31,872 bases of DNA from Neelides folsomi (lineage: Eukaryota; Arthropoda; Collembola; Neelipleona; Neelidae), in assembly GCA_034687125.1 (NCBI GenBank), contig JAQGBZ010000564.1, forward strand, positions 1 to 31,872, given 5' to 3'. The translations under genes were made by a program, and so were the position numbers. The notes under the pieces are model-generated. The model made no database searches, was not told where the DNA came from, and worked only from the letters and a program-made list of their open reading frames with translations. Positions 1 to 10,328 of this stretch are shown here, one piece after another; the stretch's first letter is position 1, and each line of letters opens with the position of its first letter.

Positions 1-1930
1 TTATTATGAGGAAATATTACTAAAATTAAAAACGATTTATTTTAATTTAACTAATATTTTCATTATCTAATATATATTTAATATATTAATCACCCAATTA
101 TATTTTCTGTCAACGCGTTAAAAGTGATAACTTTAAAAATACATGAATAAATAAACAGAAAAACGAGGCGAATTGACGTTTACATTTTGTTGTTTATTTT
201 ATAACAAATCATTAAACTGATATTTGGTTTTGTCGTATTAATTTTTAACAAGTATACATAAGGTCATTTGGATGAGCATATAAACTTCATAACTTTTCCC
301 ATTATGTTATGATCCATATAACTTTGGGTTAGTTTTCGTGTCATAGCATTAAATATTCACTTCCGAGCTTTTCTGCGACACGAATTAATAGGAAAGAACA
401 AATTAAATATATTATAGGTTGCATGTGGCTAAATGGTGCTAAACATCATATCTCCACATAACTACGTTACACATTTAGTAAAGTCCATGTACAGGTTGGG
501 TCAAAAATTGTCTTCTTTTTTAAATAGACAATCGCATAAAAAAGAAAGCAACATTTGAGAATTGACACACCCTGTATATATAAGTATTGTGTATTTAAAG
601 CTTTATTATTTATTATATATTCCAATGGTAAATAATGGTAAATTCCTTTGGGAAATATTTGAGAGCCTCTTTAGTTCAAACCATGCATAGCAATAAGTGG
701 TTAGAACATATAACTAGAATAGATATTTTATTTAGCTTTATATAGAATGATCCAAATGACAATCGAAAATTTTTGTTATATATTTAATAAGATTGAATTC
801 TATTAAAAATGCATTAACAATTATATTATCGAAGCACATTCAAACAATATCACACAAAAGATATTTCAGTAAGATGTTTTTCTATGAAAATTATTTAAAA
901 AAATTCGTTTAAACAATGCCTTATACATATTTAATGTAATGTACATACTATTTAGTATACTTTCATGAATTCGTAAATTTCATGTTTACATTTATGCACT
1001 CATAAATCGTTAAATGCATTTACTTTAAATAAGTTGAACTTTTAAGGTTTTATTCACAACATATTTTATTTCATTTTTGGAATGGGTAACATAATACCTA
1101 CATATTTTCTTATTAGATATTTTTATATAACGTATTGGTTAGTAATTAGTTATATCGCTATATGTCATTATATTGTCTACCAATAAAATTTTAACTTTAT
1201 TAATTATAACATGATACTGTATATAAACGTCGTAATTTGTTTCATATTTATAATTGGTAATGGTGGTATTAATATGAATAATTAATTCAAGCAAAGTTTT
1301 TCATATTTAAGTAAATGCATTAGAAGGATTTGTATACCTACAGAAACTTTAGCATGTGAAAATTGATCTGAAAAGAGTGAAAAACCCTCAATTGAGTATT
1401 AGTGGAATTACGAGAACTGATGAGAAAAGGCGAGAACCCATTTAAAACATTTATGTTATAATAAGTACAGTACAGATATTATAGCTACCTATTTGGGAAT
1501 TTGGAAAACAAAACAATTATTTAATTCAGTAATAGCCACTAACATAAAACGAAATTGTTTAAAATGATTTTTCCTTAATATGCAATTTACCTTAATATTT
1601 TCATATTTTAAATGCGCATTATGTGCAATAAATAAAAGCAAATATAATAAATTTTGTAACAATATAAAGCAGCTCAAACAATAAAAAGCGTTACTTGGTA
1701 TAATACTCTTATGAGATTTATAAAAGTGAACACATTTTTTTATTTCACAGAGAAGATGAAAATATATATTGAGGTTCAATTGTTGCGTATTTATGTATTA
1801 AATATAAAATAACATACCTACACACCTAATATTATTGATTACATCGCAATTGGTCAATTAAATAAAATGAACTCTTTTTTGCGTAGAATTGGAATGTACG
1901 GGAATTAATAAATTATTATAAACTTGTTTC
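1..1930. other. Gene-free AT-rich stretch
   Basis: Apart from the small mariner-type MITE listed separately, I see no coding exon, RNA gene or long repeat here. The longest open frame (about 1489-1779, minus) has no recognisable domain, is dominated by Ile/Leu/Asn/Lys codons expected from AT-rich DNA, and has no matching splice context. The right end may hold the first exon and promoter of the small secreted-protein gene whose last exon starts near 1943, but I could not place a phase-compatible first exon. Confidence 0.6.
492..574. mobile_element. Mariner-type MITE (83 bp)
   Basis: The 83-bp segment starts CAGGTTGGGTCAA and ends TTGACACACCCTG, so its ends are imperfect inverted repeats. A TA dinucleotide lies immediately outside each end (490-491 and 575-576), the usual target duplication of Tc1/mariner elements. 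The interior also folds: a poly-T rich CTTCTTTTTTAAAT stretch faces an AAAAAAGAAAG stretch. It has no coding capacity, so it would depend on a transposase elsewhere. The family is unnamed; the shape and TA duplication support the call. Confidence 0.6.
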
Positions 1931-1942
1931 TTGTTTTTTCAG

Positions 1943-2224
1943 ATTTGCATTATTGCCTATTTAATTTTCAATGCAGCACATGGAATGAAAAATTGTTCAG
2001 AAGCTGGAAGAACTGGAATTTTCCCAGCTAATGAAACAGCTCCGTCATTTCCTAAAAACTTAAACTGCACCCTGTCAAATAACGACAAATATTATTCCTA
2101 TTTTGTTTGCCTTAAAACTTCGAATTTGATTTATCAATATGGTCCTTATGGGTGTCCCGTGAATTCAAAAAATAATACAATTTGTCAAGTTTTTAATCCA
2201 ACAACCAAGAAATGCAACGATTAA
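1943..2224 (+). CDS. Small secreted Cys-rich protein, last exon; probable chitin-binding (CBM14/peritrophin-A-like)
   Basis: The exon opens after a good acceptor (TTGTTTTTTCAG, AG at 1941-1942) and is in frame from its first base, ending at TAA 2222-2224. The first residues (ICIIAYLIFNAAHG) look like the hydrophobic end of a signal peptide, so the start codon should lie in an upstream exon that I could not place. The mature part has six cysteines and an aromatic run before the third (KYYSYFVC), then a CP pair, a motif order reminiscent of the CBM14 chitin-binding domain of peritrophins. If correct, the protein is extracellular and binds chitin of cuticle or peritrophic matrix. The spacing between Cys1 and Cys2 (23 residues) and between Cys2 and Cys3 (13) is longer than typical CBM14, so the family call is tentative; the reading frame is more certain. 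Confidence 0.5.
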   Translation: MCIIAYLIFNAAHGMKNCSEAGRTGIFPANETAPSFPKNLNCTLSNNDKYYSYFVCLKTSNLIYQYGPYGCPVNSKNNTICQVFNPTTKKCND

Positions 2225-2673
2225 CAATATCTGTTAAATAAATACAAATCTATATATACCTGAATGTATCTGTATATATTATACGAATTGTTATCATTTC
2301 ATATACTTAAAACTTAAAGTCATAAACAAAGGGGAATTAAGGTTCATTATCACAATTCAAAACAATGTGCATTCCTTATTTTTAATTAATTGTAATATGT
2401 GCGTGACGATAAACTCTCAAATTTATAGGGATTTTCCAAATGGGTGGTTTTAACAATTTTTTATAATTTGCGTTAATATATCTTCCATTATCGTATTACT
2501 GGTGAACATTGCGAAACATGTAAAATATATATTCAAGTCACTAATTGAATTGAATTTAAAATATTCAGTCAGGCGGTAAAATATCTCAGTTTGTATAGAT
2601 ATTCCGTAGGGATTAAATCTTAAACTGTAGAATTGAATATTGAATTAATTACATTGAATTACATTGAACAAAT

Positions 2674-3893
2674 ATGAGTTTTAACGAAAGTGATTTAGAA
2701 AAATATCGTCAACAAATATTACCAAAAGATTATCCTTATATCCAACCATCACATGATTTTGAAAAATTGGACTTTGTGGAAATTGTTAAAATAGTAAATG
2801 AATATAAACATTTCACCATTTACATTTCTCTCATTTACATTTTTACAATATTCGCATTGAAGCGATGGATGGAAAATCGAAAAGCATTCAATTTGAAATA
2901 TCCGCTCTTCTTTTGGAACTCCGCCCTTGCCATTTTTTCAATTGTCGGATCCTCCAAAATCATCCCGGAAATTTATTATAACTTTACAACATTTGGAATT
3001 AAGAAATCATTGTGCCATTTGTAATAATAAGCATACTTCAACTCGTTAAGATTCTAAAGTTATAAATAATATAAATCCAAAAAGTTAAAAATACTAACTT
3101 TAAACATTTAATAGGGAACACCTGACCTACGCATATTATTTTTGGAGTTTGATGTTCATGATCTCAAAAGTATTTGAATTTGGTGATACGATATTTATTA
3201 TCTTGAGAAAAAAACCATTGATTTTTCTTCACTGGTAAGTAAATATGTAGCAAATAAAATATAACTTAATAACTTACACAAAAACTGCAAACAACCAAAA
3301 TGGAAATTAATGTTTAATAATTTATTACGATTCATTATTAAATTGTTAATTCTTTTTTAAGGTATCATCATATAACTGTACTTATTATTACAACATATGC
3401 CTATGCTGCATTGAACATCTGTTTTTCTTTTCTAAACGCTTTCAACTATTTAGTACATTCAATGATGTACAGTTACTACGCAATAATGGTATTGTTCATT
3501 AAATTAAATTCGATCAATGTTCCAACAACTATTGTAATCAATTCAATGTTTATTTAGGCGCTCAAAATTCCTGTCCCGAAGAAAATAAGCAAAGCAATAA
3601 CGTTAATTCAAATGTTTCAATTTGTACTTGGATTGGGAGTTGTTGGTAGTTCGTTTTTATTGAAGAGTATGGCCAATATAATTTAATTTACACAAGAATT
3701 TTTAATGATTTTAAAAATAATTAAAAATAATTTTATTAAAGACTTATTTTGTTTAACAGGCATGGGTTACTTCTGCAATATCGATAATCACGTGACTTTT
3801 ATTTTGTTTTCCTTTGTATTAAGTTATTTGGTGCTCTTTGGGAATTATTACATTCAAACATATAATAATAATGCAAAAAATAAAATTGCTTAA
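2674..3893 (+). CDS. ELOVL6-like very long chain fatty acid elongase, five exons, complete
   Basis: Exons: 2674-3020, 3115-3234, 3362-3488, 3558-3645, 3760-3893. All junctions are GT-AG, phases match, and the spliced length is 816 nt (271 aa), the usual size for the ELO family. ELO proteins are endoplasmic reticulum membrane enzymes that condense malonyl-CoA with acyl-CoA, the first step of chain elongation. The histidine box HWYHH falls at residues 155-159 and is itself split by intron 2. Upstream is the family stretch reading [20 protein letters not shown]; downstream is NYLVH (184-188) followed by HSMMYSYYA. Exon 5 carries the last membrane helix ([13 protein letters not shown]). The pattern in exons 1-2 ([20 protein letters not shown]) points to the ELOVL6 branch, which extends C12-C16 saturated chains. 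No damage seen. A second lipid enzyme, the desaturase at 7112, follows on the same strand. Confidence 0.9.
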
Positions 3894-4134
3894 AACAAGG
3901 AAATGTATCTGTATAATATTATTATCACCCTCATTTATTTTTTTCGTGTTTAGAATTTGCTCAATTGTCAGTTTAAATCAACAAAGATTAAAATATGGTA
4001 TTTTTATTATTTATACATATTTGGGTAATATTCATATAGTACAACATAATATTAAATATAAAATATGTACCTTATACTTATACATATTTTATAGGCAGAT
4101 TTTGCTTTATTTATATTATAGAGTACATATATAA

Positions 4135-4794
4135 AACTGTTATTACTTTATTGCATACATAATATCAGATACACCAACTTCCTTACTCATTTATTAACAA
4201 CATAATTGATTGTATTTTAATTTCCATATGTATGCTAAAAGCTAACAGGTTGTAAGATAATAAAATCAATTGAGCTCATCCAACGTTTGATTGATCGTAA
4301 TATCGTAAACATTATCAAATACCTATAAGTTTGTCAGTATACCTAATACTGAAATAAATAATATAATAGATTTAGATATACTTTAGATATACTTACATTT
4401 ACAATTGGTTAGCTTATTGCAAATTGATTTTAATGTAAACAAACAATATGAAATTCAATTACGATTTTATTATTCCATTATCCATTACATTGTATTTTAA
4501 ATGACTCATTCTAATAATACCTATATGCAAGTATATGTAGCAAACACTCACGCTTTAAATACTATATATATATTTTGGTAAATATGCTTTTCATAATTAA
4601 CTCACTTTTTGTCAAAGTAAAGAAATTAATTGAATTAAAATGAGGTAAAATAACTGTTGATTTTTTATAGATTACATGATTAGTATAATATTAATAACAT
4701 CTCAGAGGATGCAAATATGTTTAACAATGTTATATATGTATTTAAATGACAATTGACAATAACTTAAATAATTCAAATTTGAAATGATTCCAAC
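4135..4794. other. Intergenic, nothing recognised
   Basis: AT-rich spacer between the elongase gene and the promoter of the secreted protein gene. I see no exon, RNA gene or repeat with clear ends. Confidence 0.5.
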
Positions 4795-4830
4795 TATAAA
4801 AAGCCAATTTTAAAATTAATTATTCATTAG
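4795..4830 (+). promoter_or_regulatory. TATA box plus initiator of the secreted Cys-rich protein gene
   Basis: TATAAAAAG at 4795-4803 is followed 31 bp later by an initiator-like TCATTAG (A at 4826), the standard arthropod core-promoter spacing. The next reading frame downstream starts at 5039. A consensus-like donor (CTCAG|GTAC at 4877) and an acceptor-like TCTTAG ending at 4995 suggest a 5' UTR intron of about 119 bp. No transcript evidence is available, so the start site is inferred. Confidence 0.55.
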
Positions 4831-5038
4831 TCAATTCAACGGATAGCGAAAACAATTTATTTCAATAAATCCTCAGGTACAAAACCAATTTTAAGATTTA
4901 CAAAATTTCCAATCGTAATTTATTATATTACTTTAACTGTACATTAAAATATAATATTTAGAATTAATCAAACCTTTAATATTTAATAATCTTAGAAGGA
5001 ACAAAATCTCATAACCAAATTACCAAAACATTTTGAAA

Positions 5039-5410
5039 ATGAAATTTCTATTTGTTTTTACAATTTTGGTTTATTCCGTATGCAAAGCCAGCGCATTCAC
5101 ACATTGTTATGTTGAGAACACCGCGTGGCATTGTTTTAAACCTACGACTTCTCCCTTGGATTATGTGATTATAACCACAAATGTCGATGTGAGTTTCATT
5201 GTTGGTAAATGGGGATTCAACTGTGGAGAACAATTAACGACAGGAAGAATGATTGAGAGCACAAATGCCAATTTAAAGGCTGGGAATACTTACCAATTTC
5301 CAATGGAGACAACAAGTGAAGGAAAATGTCTCGAATCAGTAATTTACAGTTGTGTGGTTAATAACGTTGCTGTACATTGCGGTCCAACTATTGTTGCTAG
5401 GAAACTTTGA
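5039..5410 (+). CDS. Secreted Cys-rich protein of unknown family
   Basis: Single coding exon of 123 residues. The ATG at 5039 is the first in frame and begins a clear signal peptide (MKFLFVFTILVYSVCKASA), with cleavage expected before FTHC. The mature part (about 104 aa) has six cysteines (in FTHCYV, WHCFK, FNCGE, GKCLE, YSCVV and VHCGP), an even number consistent with three disulfides. It has no membrane segment and no domain that I recognise. A TATA/initiator pair 210-245 bp upstream and AATAAA-type signals about 120-160 bp after the stop support a real, probably strongly expressed, secretory gene. It could be an odorant-carrier-like, venom-like or immune peptide; nothing in the sequence chooses between these. 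Confidence 0.7.
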   Translation: MKFLFVFTILVYSVCKASAFTHCYVENTAWHCFKPTTSPLDYVIITTNVDVSFIVGKWGFNCGEQLTTGRMIESTNANLKAGNTYQFPMETTSEGKCLESVIYSCVVNNVAVHCGPTIVARKL

Positions 5411-7111
5411 ATACTTTTCACCACCATTTACAAAATATACAAAAACTTTATTTATAAATTTACAATTGTTCTTGTTCGTTTTATTAATATTTGAATACTT
5501 GTTTTAATATTAAGATAATTTTTATAATAAATATAAAACCAAAATGAAATAAAATGAAAAAATAAATTTTTTTAAAAATTCCCAAGATAATGTTTTATTT
5601 ACAAAATTATATATCACTGTTTAGAGTAATTGGTTAATAGCTTATGGATGTTATGGAATGTATATAATTATTAATAAGGGAATTAATTATATTAATATGA
5701 TTATGCTCCAGTCCAGTGGAACTTAAAACCACTAATACATAGCTTAACGCATGACTTGATACTTATTACAAATAAAATAAAAAATGTTTTTTTCCCTGCT
5801 GACGTATGAAGTTCATGCTTTTTTATTGTAACTCGTTCAAATTGCAAAGTTTATTATTTACTCCAATACTTTACTTTTGTATATTTAATAAAACACATTT
5901 ATTTATTTAATGAAATAATATAAATTTATTAATTGAAATAAAATTTAATAATGGAATAAAATATATCTCTTTGTGTTATTGATCAATGATTATACGTAGA
6001 CCATTGAATGTACAGATGGATTTTATTTAAACTTTAAATTGTAAATGAAGTTTAACGATACTTAATTGCAATTAAAATTAATAAATGGAAGGTAAAAAAT
6101 AATTTGACCAATAAGCAATAAGAATAACACGGAAGCTGCCAAGGATGTTTTACGATTCACTTGTACATATCGAAAAATTAATGAATACTAAAAGCCGTAA
6201 AGCGGAAAGATAACCTTAACCATAAGCAGCATGGAGTTGAATGCAAGTAATGCATGTTTGGTAATTATCTTCAATCTACATAGGGTTAACTTGTAAATAA
6301 AAAAGGAAAGTAACAACAGTAACATGTGATTATAAGAAAAAGTATTGAGGTTGCAATTTGAAATCAAATTATTAAATTATTTATTATTTAATGGGAAAAG
6401 GATACTCAACCCAAGAAATCAAACCCATTGTCAATAAATTTTTTATTCATTAATTGCTCAACTCATTATAATTATAAATAGAAGAATAAAAAAGCTTTAA
6501 CATTATTGCATTGTTTATGATTCAAAATTATTCTTCTATAACTAATCTCGATCAAATTTTTGTAGGAATATACATACAATATGTAAAAATATGGCTAAAG
6601 GAAATCCATCATTATTTAAAATACAGATATGAAGATTCTTAAATGATAAAATCCTGGATGAGCCTTAATTAGAGATGTAACAAGGTTTAGGTGAAATTAA
6701 AAGTAAAATAATAAGCATGTATTGAACAGCCTAACTAAATGTAAGCACATAGGCGGGGAAATTGTTTAATTTTTTATTCGTAGAATTAAATGCTCATCTA
6801 AAGTTCATATCTATCAATTTGCTAGAATAATGAAAACAATGATACCCTATATGATATTTAACATGAGAGCAAAGTGCAAATTGGGCATATACATGCACAA
6901 TTTAGTTAAACTGGAAATCCCATTTTAATGTAACCGCTTTTTGCCCTCTTTAATTGTTGTTAACTACTTGGAATCATTGAGACATATTTTGTACAAGATA
7001 TTTAACCAAAGCATTTTTCATATAATTCTTAGTATTTCTTTGATCTTCATATGGGTCTGACCATATATTTAAAATAATAAAATTGATACGTTTGTTTACT
7101 AAATTCTCAAC
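5411..7111. other. Long gene-free spacer
   Basis: About 1.7 kb of very AT-rich DNA between the secreted-protein gene and the desaturase. I see poly-A signal-like AATAAA motifs near its left edge and no coding exon, RNA gene or repeat with definable ends. The last few hundred bases must contain the desaturase promoter, but I cannot point to a convincing core element. Confidence 0.5.
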
Positions 7112-8749
7112 ATGTCAACAAAAAAGGAAATATATTTCAATGGGTATTTTTATGACGTTACCAACTGGATTCCAAAACATCCTGGTAAGTTTACAGTTGA
7201 TTTATTCATACAATATTCATATTATATGAAAATCATGCAGACCTTGACAGCTTTTAATATATTAATTAAATTCTATCAAAATCAATAAAAATAATTCAAT
7301 ATACTATATACTATCTGTGTTTACAATTATTCAATTATTTTGTATATTTTATTTATTTAATTATTTAGGGGGTTCATTAATTAATTTCTACACGGAGTCG
7401 GGTGAAGATTCTTCACTAGCAATTCTACAATTTCACTATCGTGCAGAGAAAAAAGTTGAGGCTATTATGAAATCTCTGCCAAAAAGAGCTCCTACAAATG
7501 ATGACGTTTTGCGTAAATTATATTTTTTACTTTTATGGTTTTTTATATATAAAATAAGTATAAGTATCTGTGCATATAATAACTTTTATCTAGTACAGAT
7601 AAGTACATAATTGTATGTGCACTGTAATTGAATATTTCATTTATATTTACAGCCAAAGAACAATCTGAACATTACAAAAGCTTAACAACAGATTTTGTCC
7701 AACTCCATAAAGAATTTGAGAAAGAGGGATTATTCAAACCATCAATTTCCCATGTTGTCTTTCGATTCGCCGAACAATTGGTCCTTTTCATTGTCGGCTA
7801 TTTGCTATTGAGACATTTCCGACCAATTGGAGTTTTACTAATTGCAATTTGTTCTGGTCGGGCGGGATGGATTCAACATGAGAATGGACACAAATCGTTT
7901 ACTGGGAAAAAACCAATTGAAAATTTTCTTCAATCATTTTGCTTAGGTAATTAAATAAACAATTTATAATTTACTCAATTTGCAATATGATAAAATATTA
8001 ATATAATCGCAATTTAAAATATAATTTTATTATTCATTCGTTAAATTTTATTCTGTTGCTTAGGGTTTGGCATGGGTTTAAGCGGAAATTATTGGAACAG
8101 TCAGCACAATCGACATCATGCAAATCCACAACGATTGAACAGAGACGTTGACTTGGAAACATTGCCGCTGCTTGCATTTAACAAAAAAGCTATACGGGAT
8201 GAAAAAAGCGGGAAGAGTTTATTTGTGAAAAACCAAGCGATTCTTTTCTTCGTTATTGATTCCCTTCTCATTGGGCTTTTATGGAAATATTTTTTGCATC
8301 CGAAATATGCAATTAAAAAAAGAAAATATTTAGATATGTTTTTTATGTTGCTTAATAATGTATTTATATTTTATGTTCTTAAATTTAGCGTGATTGAATA
8401 TTTTATGTTTGTGTGGATCTCAACTAATTATTTATTGATTAACTTTTCTTTAAACCATACCCATTTACCTGTAACAGAAGAACCAAAACATTGGGTTGAA
8501 TATTCCCTTTTACACACTGCGAATGTTGAACAAAGTTTGTTGGTTGATTGGTGGATGGGATATTTGAATTTCCAAATTGAACATCATTTGTTTCCCACAA
8601 TGCCTCAATTTAGACATCAACTTATTGCTCCGCGCGTAAAGAAATTTGCAAATGTTCATAATTTGCCTTATATTATAAATTCTTATAGCGGGGCTCTTAA
8701 ACTTGTTTACAACAATTTGAAAAATGTTTCAGAAGAATTTAAAAATTGA
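7112..8749 (+). CDS. Cytochrome b5-fused front-end fatty acid desaturase, four exons, complete
   Basis: Exons: 7112-7184, 7369-7512, 7653-7946, 8064-8749. All introns are GT-AG, phases agree, and the spliced frame is 1197 nt (398 aa). The N-terminus is a short cytochrome b5 domain with the heme motif HPGG at residues 23-26, split by intron 1. The desaturase domain has the three histidine boxes of front-end (delta-5/delta-6 type) enzymes: HENGH at 148-152, HNRHH at 185-189, and QIEHH at 341-345, where Q replaces the first His as in true front-end desaturases. Hydrophobic segments before box 1 and between boxes 2 and 3 fit an ER membrane enzyme. Such enzymes add a double bond between an existing one and the carboxyl end, using electrons from the fused b5. 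An alternative is the insect cytochrome b5-related protein family, which shares this layout but whose activity is unclear. No damage seen. The b5 domain is shorter than usual, with little sequence before HPGG. Confidence 0.88.
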
Positions 8750-8900
8750 TAATTTTTTTTTGCAATATATATTTAACCAATTTGTGCATAGAGTAAAATA
8801 TTGAATAAATTATATGACAATAGAAACTTTAAAATCTTTATTTATCTTATTGATGTCATTAGTTATACATTAGCTAGAAATATGTATAAATTATAATGTA

Positions 8901-8944
8901 CTCCCCTATCAATTATAAGTTGGCACAGTTTTTGGTTCGGGCTT
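8901..8944 (+). repeat. Left terminal inverted repeat of the Tc1-like element
   Basis: Forty-four bases that recur inverted at 10258-10301 with about three mismatches. This is where the transposase would bind and cut. Confidence 0.9.
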
Positions 8945-9018
8945 GCATTGCTTTTTCCTCCCCGTGCGCTTGGGATGATTTTCGCTAATGAGTACGCTTG
9001 CTTTTTAGATTACTTTTA

Positions 9019-10135
9019 ATGGCTAAAGGTAAACCGACATCTCCAGATATAATTAAATTAATTAAATTAAAACTAGCAGAAAATAAAACTATTAAAGTTA
9101 TTCAGGAAGAACTTTGCAATCTTGTCAGTAAAAGAACTTTACACAGATTAGCAAATAAAATTAAAAGTGGAATTGATTTTCACAAAGTAAGAACTAGAAG
9201 ATCATTAAAAATTAGTGAAGCTGAGAATAAAATATTTAAAATGATTATAGTAGAAAATAGGTTTAGCACATTTAAAGAATTAGCTAAACTTTGGAGTGAA
9301 AAAATTGGCTTTGAAGTAACTTACGAGACGGCGAGGAAACAAGCTAAGATATTAGGATATGGATCCTATAAGCCGAAAAACAAGCCATTCTTGACGGCAA
9401 CAATGAAAGAGAAAAGGATGAAATGGGCACTAAAGCATCGAAGATGGACCGACGAACAATGGAACAACGTGGTCTGGAGTGATGAAAGCACATTCCTAAT
9501 TTTTGAAGGAAATCATTCTTCGCGAGTCTTGAGGAAAAAGGTTTTAAATTTTCCGCTTTATATAAATTTAATTTAGTTAGATAATTAAGGTTTTGTTTCA
9601 TAATTATTAAAATAATTTAAATTCCTTTAGAATGAAGAATATCACCCCGACTGCATATATAAAAAGGTCAAACGTCCCAAATCCATAAATGATCTGGGGA
9701 GCCATGAGTAGCAGAAGAGTTGGAAAGCTGAAATTCATCGATGGAACGGTCGACAAGAAAAAATACCAAGACATTTTTCAAACTCATCTTCTTCCTTCAA
9801 TCCCCAAGTTAGTGCCCAACGGAAACTTCACATTTCAGCAGGATTCTGCACCTCCTCACACGGCGAAATTCACCAAAACTTGGTTCGAAACTAACAACAT
9901 TTTTGTGATGGACTGGCCGCCAAGTTCCCCCGACACGAATGTCATCGAGGCATTATGGCCCATTGTCAAAAAACTCGTTCGTCGTAGAAATCCTTCCAAT
10001 GGCGAAGAATTAAAAAGGATCGTGAAGGAGGAATGGGACAAAATTACTCCCGAAATATGCAGGCGCCTCGTTTCTTCAATGAAAAGTAGAATTCGGGAAT
10101 TAATAAGAGTCAAAGGAGATGTTACAAAATACTGA
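9019..10135 (+). pseudogene. Tc1 transposase (DD34E), interrupted by an intron-like insert and a one-base frameshift
   Basis: The first part (9019-9540, 174 aa) starts at ATG 9019 and has a helix-turn-helix DNA-binding region (about residues 8-110), then the first catalytic Asp in WSDEST. At 9541 the frame is interrupted by 90 bp starting GT and ending TTTAG (9541-9630) with stop codons inside. Coding resumes with NEEYHPDCIYKK, as Tc1 proteins do. At about 9684-9689 one extra A in an A-run shifts the frame; the rest (9689-10135) continues IWGAMSS, then the second Asp in QQDSAPPHT and Glu in SPDTNVIE, 34 residues later. Without the insert and extra base the protein would be about 341 aa, normal for the family. 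The frameshift should abolish activity unless it is a sequencing error. The extra 90 bp could be a true spliceosomal intron or a later insertion. Confidence 0.88.
9541..9630 (+). other. Intron-like 90-bp interruption of the transposase
   Basis: It begins GTTTTA after AAAAAG and ends TTCCTTTAG, contains in-frame stops, and is more AT-rich than the coding sequence on both sides. Removing it joins RVLRKK to NEEYHPD exactly where Tc1 transposases are continuous. Its length is a multiple of three. Confidence 0.65.
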
Positions 10136-10257
10136 CGATAAGTGTTTAATTTATTTTTATATTTAAGAACATATTTAATAATATTAAAAACTTATATCAT
10201 TAATTAAAATAAAACCTTAAGTTAACATAACAGGCTAATATTGAAAATAAAACAAGG

Positions 10258-10301
10258 AAGCCCAAACCGAAAACTGTGCCAACTTATAATTGATAGGGGA
10301 G
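10258..10301 (-). repeat. Right terminal inverted repeat of the Tc1-like element
   Basis: Inverted copy of 8901-8944, ending at the TA duplication 10302-10303. Confidence 0.9.
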
Positions 10302-10328
10302 TAATCAACAATTATATTTTAATACAAA

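Larger units (their letters stand above)
8899..10303 (+). mobile_element. Tc1-like DNA transposon with TA target duplications
   Basis: The element spans 8901-10301 (1401 bp) flanked by TA at 8899-8900 and 10302-10303. Its ends are inverted repeats of about 44 bp (8901-8944 and 10258-10301) that begin CTCCCCTATCAATTATAAG and differ at only a few positions. It holds one transposase gene, listed separately. TA duplications, the DD34E catalytic spacing and the size are all typical of the Tc1 branch. The close match of the two ends suggests fairly recent insertion, although the transposase is already broken. Confidence 0.93.

Noticed and set aside
1489..1779. Open frame of 96 codons on the minus strand
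   Set aside because: Low-complexity, AT-driven composition, no domain, no splice or promoter context.
3838..4134. Open frame overlapping elongase exon 5 in another frame
   Set aside because: Shadow of the 3' end of the elongase and its AT-rich UTR; no family feature.
9344..10113. Minus-strand frames across the Tc1 transposase
   Set aside because: Antisense shadows of a clear DD34E transposase.
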